A stretch of 64,000 bases of DNA from Firmicutes bacterium TM09-10 (GTDB lineage: Bacteria > Bacillota > Clostridia > Lachnospirales > Lachnospiraceae). Under the pieces are notes generated by a model. That model was given only the letters and a program-made list of their open reading frames with translations, had not been told where the DNA came from and searched no databases. The stretch is taken from positions 62,001 through 126,000 of the forward strand of contig QUKC01000009.1 in the NCBI GenBank assembly GCA_003481005.1, written 5' to 3'. The position numbers and the translations under genes were made by a program. This document shows, one piece after another, positions 18,102 through 25,361 of this stretch (position 1 is its first letter; each line of letters opens with the position of its first letter).

Positions 18102-18224
18102 CCGGACAGATGCCATATCGTCCGGGCGTTTGGTGGACTTTTTGCTCTGACAGGAGGAAGCCTGCAGAACGATGCCTGTAAGCAGCAACAGGAGGATGGG
18201 ACGGATGGGATAATTGCGTTTCAT
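18024..18224 (-). CDS. Possible small lipoprotein-like ORF, antisense to the fbp 3' end
   Basis: A 66-codon ORF. Its first 25 residues read like an export signal: a basic start (MKRNYPIRP), then ILLLLLTGIVLQASSC, ending in a Cys at about residue 25. The Cys is preceded by A-S-S, which is not a canonical lipobox (a Leu/Val/Ile at -3 is usual). CGAGGA lies about 7 bases upstream of the ATG on the reverse strand. Its last 26 codons are complementary to fbp and show no family resemblance. It may be a real small exported protein or a chance ORF; the overlap with fbp argues for caution. Confidence 0.3.
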   Translation of the reverse strand: MKRNYPIRPILLLLLTGIVLQASSCQSKKSTKRPDDMASVRSDSFFDQNTIPISVQKLFQMPDTLL

Positions 18225-18251
18225 GAAATTCCTCGTTTCTGGGTGGATGCT

Positions 18252-18412
18252 GGTACATCGTTTTCGAAATAGCTATACCACTCACTTGCCTGCGAATCCG
18301 ATTGCACAGGTATAAAAGCCTCAGCGTAGCCCGCTACGCCTGCGTTTTTATACCTGCACACTCGAATCCACATCCTACGCGATTGGTATAGTTATTTACG
18401 AAACGCTGTACT
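18252..18412. repeat. Long imperfect palindromic element (about 160 bases)
   Basis: The outer arms are GTACATCGTTTTCGAAATAG plus CTATACCA (18253-18280) and their imperfect complement TGGTATAGTTATTTACGAAA plus CGCTGTAC (18384-18411). Nested inside is a second palindrome, CAGGTATAAAA...TTTTTATACCTG (18307-18355), with GCGTAGC / GCTACGC at its centre. Between the two lie related CGAATCC sequences. The element has no coding capacity. Its size and nested palindromes suggest a non-autonomous mobile element or a dispersed palindromic repeat. The rest of 18413-18634 holds only a small ATAAGCG-TGGT-CGCTTAT hairpin and no gene that I can support. Confidence 0.65.
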
Positions 18413-18634
18413 AGGTTGAACAATAAGCGTGGTCGCTTATGCTTCTCACAGCTATGGATCGCACGCGTTTTTTTGCACAAAGCGCCTGCGGAATAGGGAT
18501 TAAAATGCGGGACGCAGCGGCAGTGCCTGTATGCAGTATTTGCATGAAGACGGATTTTATACCCGGCGCGAAGCAAAACGTCCGGTCGGTTGGAGCATGA
18601 ACAGCGCCGCAGACAGCGGCAGAATGGGAGCATC

Positions 18635-19411
18635 ATGGAATTAAGACCCTGTATTGACATTCATAACGGCAAGGTAAAGCAGCTGGTGGGCGGCAGTATT
18701 CAGGATCAGGGAGACTCTGCCCAGGAGAATTATATTTCCAGCCAGGATGCGGCGTGGTATGCACGCCTGTTTCAGGAAAAAGGCTTGAAAAATGGTCATG
18801 TCATCCTGTTAAACAGCAAAGACAGCGCTTATTACGAGCAGACCAGGCAGCAGGCACTTTCTGCGCTGCAGGCATATCCGGGCGGACTGCAGATCGGCGG
18901 CGGGATCACCGCAGAAAATGCCCGGGAGTATCTGGATGCAGGTGCATCCCATGTCATTGTGACATCCTATGTATTTCGAAATGGTGATATTTCATTTGAA
19001 AATCTGAACCGCATGATGGATGCTGTCGGCAAAAAGCGTCTGGTTCTGGATCTGAGCTGCCGCAAGAAAGACGGGAAGTATTATATCGTGACGGATCGTT
19101 GGCAAACCTATACGAGGGTCGCGCTTTCGGAAGAAATTCTGACGATGCTGTCTTCTTTCTGTGATGAATTTCTGATTCACGGAGTGGATGTGGAGGGAAA
19201 ACGCAGCGGAATCGAGCAGGAGCTGATCGGGCTGCTGGGAAGATGGAACCGGATTCCGATCACCTACGCCGGAGGTATCCGCAGTCTGGAAGATATCGAA
19301 CAGATTCGAAAAGCCGGACAGAATAAAATTCATGTCACAGTCGGCAGCGCGCTGGACTTGTACGGCGGAGACCTGTCGTTTGAAAAAGTGCTGGCGGCGT
19401 GTGAACAGTAA
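18635..19411 (+). CDS. hisA: Phosphoribosylformimino-5-aminoimidazole carboxamide ribotide isomerase, eukaryotic HIS6 type
   Basis: A 258-residue beta/alpha barrel enzyme of histidine biosynthesis. LRPCIDIHNGKVKQLVGGSI is the N-terminal signature with the catalytic Asp; LQIGGGITAENA is the first phosphate-binding loop; ITYAGGIRSLEDIEQ and IHVTVGSALDLYGG form the second half. The long insert (SAQENYISSQDAAWYA) and the ending resemble the HIS6-type isomerase of yeast and plants, which also occurs in some Clostridia, rather than the bacterial HisA. The start at 18635 (GGGAG four bases upstream) fits the family better than the ATG at 18590. No other his genes lie nearby, so it is an isolated gene. 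Confidence 0.87.
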   Translation: MELRPCIDIHNGKVKQLVGGSIQDQGDSAQENYISSQDAAWYARLFQEKGLKNGHVILLNSKDSAYYEQTRQQALSALQAYPGGLQIGGGITAENAREYLDAGASHVIVTSYVFRNGDISFENLNRMMDAVGKKRLVLDLSCRKKDGKYYIVTDRWQTYTRVALSEEILTMLSSFCDEFLIHGVDVEGKRSGIEQELIGLLGRWNRIPITYAGGIRSLEDIEQIRKAGQNKIHVTVGSALDLYGGDLSFEKVLAACEQ

Positions 19412-19511
19412 TGATGTAGATGCGCAGTTTGCCTGCGCCATTTGCAAAGTCCCGTCTTGGATGCTTCCCGCTGTGCTGCAGGAGAAAATTGGAAAAATTT
19501 CAAACTGGGGA

Positions 19512-19540
19512 TTGACTTTTTGACTGTAGTGAGGTACAGT
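19512..19540 (+). promoter_or_regulatory. Promoter of the T-box/trpXYZ operon
   Basis: TTGACT at 19512-19517 and TACAGT at 19535-19540 with a 17-base spacer, immediately upstream of the T-box leader. Confidence 0.75.
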
Positions 19541-19546
19541 ATAGAA

Positions 19547-19815
19547 AACAAAGAGAAACCGATGAGAAAGAGGAGTACTCAGAGTCGCGAACATTACAGA
19601 GAGCTGCAGGCGGTGGGATTGCAGTATGGGAACATTTGAGGAATGGACTTTCGAGGCTGGCCCCGAACCAACAGTAGGTGCCGGCGGGATCCGGACCCGT
19701 TATCCGACCGGCGCATATGATAGTATGTGAACAGAGTGGACTGAAACAGTCAATTTGAGTGGCACCGCGATAATGAAACATTACCGTCTCAAGCAAAATG
19801 CTTGAGGCGGTTTTC
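19547..19815 (+). promoter_or_regulatory. Tryptophan-specific T-box leader
   Basis: A T-box riboswitch that senses uncharged tRNA. The Stem I elements are GAGTACTC near the base, the AGAGAGC motif with a GGTGGGA distal loop (19597-19619), and the specifier strand GAATGGACTT at 19641-19650, in which TGG (19644-19646), followed by A, reads as a Trp codon. The T-box sequence GAGTGGCACCGCG is at 19757-19769; its TGGC bulge would pair with the GCCA end of tRNA-Trp, whose discriminator is G. An intrinsic terminator follows: CCGTCTCAAGCA / TGCTTGAGGCGG and TTTT (19784-19814). The ABC transporter downstream belongs to the TrpXYZ type, which supports the Trp reading. The -10 box places the transcript start near 19547. 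Confidence 0.92.
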
Positions 19816-19946
19816 GTTTGTATGGGAATAAATTCCCAGACAAACGAAGCCCTCCGGGCGGGAAGCTTCTCAAGCCACCACACTCGCACCCCCTTCCTTT
19901 TCTTCTTTGTTTCAATCAACGTTTTTTAGAAAAGGAGAACAACACA

Positions 19947-21041
19947 ATGAAAAAGAAAGCAATGGCACTTACCGTAGCAGCAATGATGGCAGCAGCAATG
20001 ATCACAGGATGCGGACAGACCGCAGCAACCACTGTTGAGACCGCAGCAGACACAACCGTACAGACAGAAGAGAGCACCGCTGATACGGAAAGCACAGCAG
20101 CAGATACAGCGGCGGCAGATGGCGAAAGCTACACAATCGGTATTTCCCAGTTCGCAGAGCACGGCTCTCTGGACAACTGCAGAACCGGTTTTCTGGAAGG
20201 CTTAAAAGAAGCGGGCATCGAAGAGGGCGTGAACCTGACGGTTCTGTTTGACAATGCGCAGGCAGACACCGCAACAGCGAGCATGATTTCCGATAACTAC
20301 GTTTCTCAGAAAGTGGATCTGATCTGTGCGATCGCAACTCCGTCCGCAATGAGCGCATACAATTCCTGCCTGGACAGCGACATTCCTGTTATTTACACCG
20401 CTGTATCCGATCCGGTCAGCGCAGGACTTGCAAAAGAAGATAAGACACCGGAGGGCAACATCACCGGTACCGCAGATACGCTTCCGGTAGAAGCACAGCT
20501 GAAAATGATCCGTGAGGTGCTTCCGGATGCAACAAAGATCGGTATCCTGTATACAACAAGCGAAGCAAACTCTCTGAGCACGATTGAAACCTACAAAGAG
20601 CTGGCTGACGATTACGGCTTTGAAATCGTAGAATCCGGCATCAATACACTGGCAGACGTCGATATGGCAGCGGCTGACCTCGCAGCAAAGGTAGACTGCA
20701 TTTCCAACCTGACAGACAATACCGTAGTACAGGGTCTGCAGACCGTTCTGGCAAAAGCGAGCGCAGCGGGCATCCCGGTATTTGGTTCTGAAGTAGAACA
20801 GGTAAAGAACGGTTGCCTGGCAGCAGAAGGTATCGACTATGTAGCACTTGGCAAACAGACCGGAGCGATGGCAGCAAAGGTATTAAAGGGCGAGGCAGAG
20901 GCTTCCGACATGCCTTATGAAGTATGCGAGGGTGCAAACCTTTATATTAACACAGAAGTAGCAAGGGATCTTGGCATCACTTTCCCGGAAAACTACGAAG
21001 CGGACGCTGCAGAGGTTTTTGAAACCGTTACAGTAGAATAA
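19947..21041 (+). CDS. trpX: Tryptophan-type ABC transporter substrate-binding lipoprotein (TrpX-like)
   Basis: A 364-residue lipoprotein: the signal peptide MKKKAMALTVAAMMAAAMIT ends at the Cys in the GCG that follows, and then comes a Thr/Ala/Glu-rich linker of about 35 residues. The body, starting near SYTIGISQFAEHGSLDNCR, is of the ABC_sub_bind (PF04392) family: DLICAIATPSAMSAYNSC, YTAVSDPVSAGL, KIGILYTTSEANSL and the final GITFPENY are characteristic. AAAGGAG precedes the ATG at 9 bases; the longer reading from 19818 would begin inside the terminator of the T-box. The Trp T-box upstream and the paired permease and ATPase genes make tryptophan (or a precursor) the likely substrate. Confidence 0.88.
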   Translation: MKKKAMALTVAAMMAAAMITGCGQTAATTVETAADTTVQTEESTADTESTAADTAAADGESYTIGISQFAEHGSLDNCRTGFLEGLKEAGIEEGVNLTVLFDNAQADTATASMISDNYVSQKVDLICAIATPSAMSAYNSCLDSDIPVIYTAVSDPVSAGLAKEDKTPEGNITGTADTLPVEAQLKMIREVLPDATKIGILYTTSEANSLSTIETYKELADDYGFEIVESGINTLADVDMAAADLAAKVDCISNLTDNTVVQGLQTVLAKASAAGIPVFGSEVEQVKNGCLAAEGIDYVALGKQTGAMAAKVLKGEAEASDMPYEVCEGANLYINTEVARDLGITFPENYEADAAEVFETVTVE

Positions 21042-21116
21042 ATAAAAGGACAGAAAGAACTGTTCAGCAGGTCTGCGCATTTACTGCGCTGACCGTAAGA
21101 AAACTTAGACTAGAAG

Positions 21117-21159
21117 GCAAAAATCCTATCGGCATAGCCGATTTGGAATGGATTTTTGC
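21117..21159 (+). promoter_or_regulatory. Intra-operon hairpin between trpX and trpY
   Basis: The arms GCAAAAATCC (21117-21126) and GGATTTTTGC (21150-21159) enclose an inner ATCGGC-ATAG-CCGAT stem. The T-run is within the stem, so it may act as a leaky terminator or as an RNA-processing/stability element that lets the binding protein be made in excess over the membrane parts. Confidence 0.55.
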
Positions 21160-21218
21160 GCGTAACTGTGAGGGTACTGAACAGTTACGGACAGAAAGAA
21201 AAAGCAGGAGGTTCTGAC

Positions 21219-22136
21219 ATGGAACTGGTCATCAGTACACTCGAACAGGGTATGATCTACGGGATCATGGCGCTGGGAGTATATATCACTTATAAAATAC
21301 TGGATTTCCCGGATCTGACGGTAGACGGCAGCTTTCCGATGGGAGCAGCGATTACGGCAGTCATGATTACAAATGGGGTTCCGGCAATTCTTACGCTTCC
21401 GGTGTGTTTCCTTATAGGAGCGCTGGCAGGTGTACTGACTGGTCTGATCCATGTAAAGCTCAAGGTAAGAGACCTGTTGAGCGGCATCATTATGATGACC
21501 GCTCTTTACACCGTAAATTTGCGGATCGCAGGCAGGGCGAACCTTCCGTTTTATAAAGAAGTAACGGTATTTGATAATAGTCTGGTCAACGGAATCTGCC
21601 AGGGAGCACTGGCGTCCTGGAAAATCGTACTCGTGATGGTTGTCATTACAGTTGTGGTAAAAGTGCTTTTAGACGCTTATCTAAAAACCGGATCCGGCTT
21701 TCTGCTCCGCGCAGTCGGCGATAACGCGTCGATTGTAACGGCGATGGGACGTGACCGCGGTAAAGTAAAAATTCTCGGACTTGCAATTGCAAACGGTCTG
21801 GTTACGTTGAGCGGATGCCTGTTTGCACAGCAGCAGCGCTGCTTTGAAATTTCGGTCGGAACCGGAACTGTGGTGGTCGGACTTGCGAGTGTAATTATCG
21901 GAACGAGTCTGTATCAGAAGTTAGAAGGAATCGGATCGATTTCCAAGGCGCTTCACAACGTGCGGGTTGGCATGGTAACGTTCAGCGTTGTGATCGGATC
22001 AATCCTTTACAAAGCCTGCGTTGCGATTGCACTTCGCATGGGATTAAAATCTACAGACTTAAAGCTGATTACGGCGGTACTGTTTTTAGTCATTCTGGTT
22101 GTCAGCATGGAACGAAAGGGGCGGAAAAATGCTTGA
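21219..22136 (+). CDS. trpY: ABC transporter permease (TrpY-like)
   Basis: A 305-residue membrane protein with about eight to nine predicted helices, of the BPD_transp_2 (PF02653) type associated with PF04392 binding proteins. It begins MELVISTLEQGMIYGIMALG, followed by YKILDFPDLTVDGSFPMG and then LSGIIMMTALYTVNLRIAG, sequences characteristic of this permease group. The cytoplasmic loop LLRAVGDNASIVTAMGRD should be the contact with the ATPase. CAGGAGG precedes the ATG at 21219 by about 8 bases. Its stop codon overlaps the start of the ATPase gene, so the two are translationally coupled. Confidence 0.88.
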   Translation: MELVISTLEQGMIYGIMALGVYITYKILDFPDLTVDGSFPMGAAITAVMITNGVPAILTLPVCFLIGALAGVLTGLIHVKLKVRDLLSGIIMMTALYTVNLRIAGRANLPFYKEVTVFDNSLVNGICQGALASWKIVLVMVVITVVVKVLLDAYLKTGSGFLLRAVGDNASIVTAMGRDRGKVKILGLAIANGLVTLSGCLFAQQQRCFEISVGTGTVVVGLASVIIGTSLYQKLEGIGSISKALHNVRVGMVTFSVVIGSILYKACVAIALRMGLKSTDLKLITAVLFLVILVVSMERKGRKNA

Positions 22137-22902
22137 ACTTTCCCATATCGATAAATATTATAATCCGGGCTCAGTCAATGAAATGTGCCTGTTTCAGGAT
22201 TTTAACCTGACGATTCCAGACAGCCAGTTCGTGTCGGTGGTCGGCAGCAACGGCTCCGGCAAGACCTCCATGCTGAACCTGATCTGCGGCAGCATTTCGG
22301 CGGACGCAGGAAAGGTCATCGTAAACGGAACTGATATCACCGGCCAGAAAGAATATATGCGCCACCGCAAAATCGGCAGAGTATACCAGAACCCTTCTGC
22401 CGGGACGTGCCCGAATATGACGGTGCTGGAAAATATGGCGGTTGCGGATCTGAAAGAAAAAGGTTATGGATTGAACCGCTGTGTCAGAAAGAGCCGGGAA
22501 AATGCGTACCGCGAGATGCTTTCCGGTCTTGGACTTGGGCTGGAAGACAAGCTGGAAACAAAGGTCGGTTCCCTTTCCGGCGGACAGCGTCAGGTACTGG
22601 CGCTGCTGATGGCGACGATGACACCGATTGATTTCCTGATTCTGGATGAGCATACGGCGGCACTGGATCCCAGAACAGCGGAAATTGTCATGAAGCTGAC
22701 GGATCAGATCGTCCGGGAAAAGAAAATGACGACGGTTATGGTAACGCACAACCTGCGCTATGCATTGGAATATGGGGATCGTATCCTGATGATGCATCAG
22801 GGAAAAATCGTTCTGGATAAAGTTGGGGAAGAAAAGAACCGGCTCAACACGGACGAGATCATGGGTATTTTCAACCGAATCAGCGTAGAGTGCGGAAACT
22901 GA
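22129..22902 (+). CDS. trpZ: ABC transporter ATP-binding protein (TrpZ-like)
   Basis: A 257-residue ATPase. Walker A is VGSNGSGKTSML (about residues 38-49), the Q-loop lies in GRVYQNPSAGTCPNMTVLEN, the ABC signature is SLSGGQRQVLALL (about 146-158), Walker B is FLILDEHTAALDP (about 166-178) and the switch His is in VMVTHNLRYAL. All catalytic parts are present. It overlaps the permease gene by 8 bases and closes the T-box-controlled operon. The start at 22129 is preceded by AAAGGGG. Confidence 0.92.
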   Translation: MLELSHIDKYYNPGSVNEMCLFQDFNLTIPDSQFVSVVGSNGSGKTSMLNLICGSISADAGKVIVNGTDITGQKEYMRHRKIGRVYQNPSAGTCPNMTVLENMAVADLKEKGYGLNRCVRKSRENAYREMLSGLGLGLEDKLETKVGSLSGGQRQVLALLMATMTPIDFLILDEHTAALDPRTAEIVMKLTDQIVREKKMTTVMVTHNLRYALEYGDRILMMHQGKIVLDKVGEEKNRLNTDEIMGIFNRISVECGN

Positions 22903-22915
22903 GGCTGTTCGGATC

Positions 22916-22973
22916 AAAAAAAGGCAGGACAATGAGCGGCAATATCAAAAACTCATTGTCCCGCCCTTTTTTT
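22916..22973 (+). terminator. Terminator of the trpXYZ operon
   Basis: A long stem: AGGACAATGAG with CTCATTGTCC, extended by GG/CC pairs, flanked by A-run and T-run. The 330-base gap up to 23232 holds this terminator and the promoter of the phosphatase gene, and nothing else that I recognise. Confidence 0.88.
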
Positions 22974-23029
22974 ATGGCAATAGATTGTTTACAGAGTTTG
23001 CATTCGTATTACTACCGTATTTTTCACCG

Positions 23030-23058
23030 TTGACGACGCATGCGCGGGACGATATAAT
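23030..23058 (+). promoter_or_regulatory. Promoter of the phosphatase/kinase operon
   Basis: TTGACG at 23030-23035 and a perfect TATAAT at 23053-23058 with a 17-base spacer. The leader to the start codon is about 165 bases and has no recognised riboswitch. Confidence 0.75.
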
Positions 23059-23232
23059 ACGGATATCGAAAGGTTTTTGGGCGTTCTATACAATAGCGTG
23101 TACCCTTGGCGGACATTCTATTGTCCTGTATAATCGCTGGCGGCGATCTGCCGCAGGCTGCGGATATTCTGACCGCAGGAAAATTCAAAGAGCAATCATT
23201 GTTCCGGTCTTTGGAGAGAGACGGGAGGACGG

Positions 23233-24015
23233 ATGGCGTATATCACGTCGTGGTATTGGAATAAAGGAGATTTTCGCAAGGTAAATGAGGATTCTTTTAC
23301 GCTGCAGCGAGTTCGCGCACGCAAAAAGGAGCTCATATTTGCTGCGGTCTGCGACGGAATCGGCGGACTGCGGGCAGGAGAATACGCGAGCGGTCTGGTT
23401 GCAGAGCAGCTGACGGAATGGTTTTACCGGGAAGGTTTTTGGAAAATGCGCACTCTTTTCTGGACAAAACAGATGAAAAAGCGGGCACTCGACGCGCTTT
23501 TAGACATGCAGGAAAAGCTGGAGCGCTGCGAGCGGGAGGAAAAAATCTGCAGCGGAACGACAGTAACGATGGTATTTGTTCGCGGACGCAGATTTGTACT
23601 GGTGCATCTGGGGGACAGCAGGGCGTATCAGCTTTGCCGCAAACGCTGCTTAAATCGGGAAAAACAGACCGGAACCAGGCAGCTTTCACAGGATCATGAA
23701 GAGGGCGGCGTGCTGCGCCGCTGCGTCGGGGCGTTTGGGCTGGAAGTGCCGCAATTGTATACAGGAACGCTGGACGACGGGGACATGCTACTGTTGTGTA
23801 CGGACGGATTTTATAAAAAAGCGCCGCCGGATTTTTTTCGAATCTGCCTGTACGAGGAACGGGAAGCAGGGCAACTGTATCGGCGGCTGAAAGGAATTGG
23901 GAGCTTTTTGACGGCCCAGGGGGAAAAGGACAATATGACAGCGGTACTGATCGGATATGAAAAGGAGGAATCTGTCTGGAAAAAGAACGAAAAATCGGTG
24001 AAAAATACATTTTAA
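23233..24015 (+). CDS. PP2C-family Ser/Thr protein phosphatase
   Basis: A 260-residue PPM phosphatase. The metal-binding and catalytic motifs are present: VNEDSF (residues 17-22), AVCDGIGGLRAGEYAS (about 38-53), CSGTTVTMVF, VHLGDSRAYQL, LLLCTDGFYK and KDNMTAVLIG near the end. It is expected to reverse the phosphorylation made by the kinase encoded by the overlapping next gene, as in the PrpC/PrkC pair. Unlike the usual prpC-prkC locus of Firmicutes it is not beside rsgA, rpe or the ribosomal genes. The overlap with the kinase gene (40 bases) suggests translational coupling. Confidence 0.9.
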   Translation: MAYITSWYWNKGDFRKVNEDSFTLQRVRARKKELIFAAVCDGIGGLRAGEYASGLVAEQLTEWFYREGFWKMRTLFWTKQMKKRALDALLDMQEKLERCEREEKICSGTTVTMVFVRGRRFVLVHLGDSRAYQLCRKRCLNREKQTGTRQLSQDHEEGGVLRRCVGAFGLEVPQLYTGTLDDGDMLLLCTDGFYKKAPPDFFRICLYEEREAGQLYRRLKGIGSFLTAQGEKDNMTAVLIGYEKEESVWKKNEKSVKNTF

Positions 24016-25151
24016 AAGGAGAAACAGCGAGCGGGGGAACCGGAACCGTTTACCGGGCGTATGATCTGCGTCTGCAAAAGATTTGGGCGGCAAAAAAGGT
24101 CGGACGGGATTTCCCGATCCGGGAAGAATTTACGATGGGAAAGCTGGCTGATTCGGCGTTTCCGGGGATTGTGGATGTAGTAGAACAGGAGGAAGAGCGC
24201 TTTTTAATTATGGAATGGATTGAGGGGGAAACGCTTGCGGTGCAGATGGAACGAGACGGCGCCTTTGCAGAAGAAACGGTGATCGAGATCGGGATCTGTC
24301 TGGCAAAAGCGATTCAGAAGCTTCACCAGATGCAGCCACCGCTTTTGTATTTGGACTGCAAGCCGTCAAATGTGATGAAGGATTCCGATGGAAAAATCAG
24401 GCTGATCGATTTTGGCAGCGCGCTGGAAGCGCATACACCCGTGACAAAAGGCATTTCCGCGAGTCCTGGATATGCGGCGCCGGAGCAGCTGAGCCGGGAA
24501 ACCGAAAAGCGCTGTGTGGATGTCCGGACAGATGTGTTCGGTCTGGGACGGACACTGTATGCGCTTTTGTGCGGGGCAGACCTTTCCAGACCGCCTTATG
24601 CGTTTGCGTCCCTGAAAAGCCGCTGTCCGCAGGTCAGCGATGAGCTGGAACGGATTATCATGCGTGCCACAGCCAGGGAGCCGGAAGCACGGTTTCAGAC
24701 GATGGAGGCTTTTTTGCAGGTGCTTTTGGCGTTACAGGAGGCTTGCAGGGTAGATGATACAGGAAAGAAAGAACCGTTTTGGCAGAAACTGCGTCGGAAG
24801 AAGACGGCGGACTGTGAAGTGCTGCAGAGCGTTCTCAGGACGGCAAAACCGATGGGAAGGTGGATGTTTGCACTGCTGGCGGCGGTTCTGATGCTGCAGG
24901 GGGCGACCGTAGCTGCGAAGGCGGCAGGCGTAGATCGCGCAGCCGGGAAAATTCCGATCACCCTGCGGGATAGCAGTCTGCGAAAGCTCCTGATAAAAGA
25001 AAATGCCGCGCTGTATACAGAAAAGCCGGTGTTTCTGGAATTAAACCCAAACACCCTTGGATGCGGGGACGAGGTGCGGGTTATGCTGAGTCTGTACAGT
25101 AGAAACGAAAAAATCGGAGAGTATGAGCTTGTGATGGGGCAGAAGCGCTGA
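23976..25151 (+). CDS. Membrane Ser/Thr protein kinase, apparent CTG start
   Basis: A protein of about 391 residues. From the CTG at 23976 the kinase N-terminus is complete: EKYILKGETASGGTGTVYRA (glycine-rich loop, about residues 9-28) and WAAKKV with the ATP-binding Lys near 40. The first ATG (24135) would cut both off. AAAGGAGG at 23961-23968 sits 7 bases before CTG, and an in-frame TGA at 23958 rules out anything earlier. The catalytic loop is LYLDCKPSNV (Asp about 127; Leu replaces the Arg of HRD, so a non-RD kinase), DFG is at about 145 and SPGYAAPEQ follows. One membrane helix lies near residues 302-322 (WMFALLAAVLML). The outer domain has about 70 residues and no PASTA motif. Partner of the PP2C phosphatase. 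Confidence 0.85.
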   Translation: MEKERKIGEKYILKGETASGGTGTVYRAYDLRLQKIWAAKKVGRDFPIREEFTMGKLADSAFPGIVDVVEQEEERFLIMEWIEGETLAVQMERDGAFAEETVIEIGICLAKAIQKLHQMQPPLLYLDCKPSNVMKDSDGKIRLIDFGSALEAHTPVTKGISASPGYAAPEQLSRETEKRCVDVRTDVFGLGRTLYALLCGADLSRPPYAFASLKSRCPQVSDELERIIMRATAREPEARFQTMEAFLQVLLALQEACRVDDTGKKEPFWQKLRRKKTADCEVLQSVLRTAKPMGRWMFALLAAVLMLQGATVAAKAAGVDRAAGKIPITLRDSSLRKLLIKENAALYTEKPVFLELNPNTLGCGDEVRVMLSLYSRNEKIGEYELVMGQKR

Positions 25152-25275
25152 TGCGAAAAAGGTGCAGGGGCTTCCTTAAACCGGATGCATTTCGGGCGAT
25201 ACACAGCTGTAGCGAGACGGCATTTTCGGGAGAAGTCTGCACGTCGGGCAGCAAAATTCCTTCGCCGGAAACCGA

Positions 25276-25304
25276 TTGCACTGCCTGTGGGGAAGTGTTA
25301 AAAT
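25276..25304 (+). promoter_or_regulatory. Promoter of ispG
   Basis: TTGCAC at 25276-25281 and TAAAAT at 25299-25304 with a 17-base spacer, 57 bases before the start codon. Confidence 0.65.
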
Positions 25305-25361
25305 AAAAATAACTGGGCTTTTGAACAAAAAGAACGCGGAAGCGATAAAACGGAGGGCATT

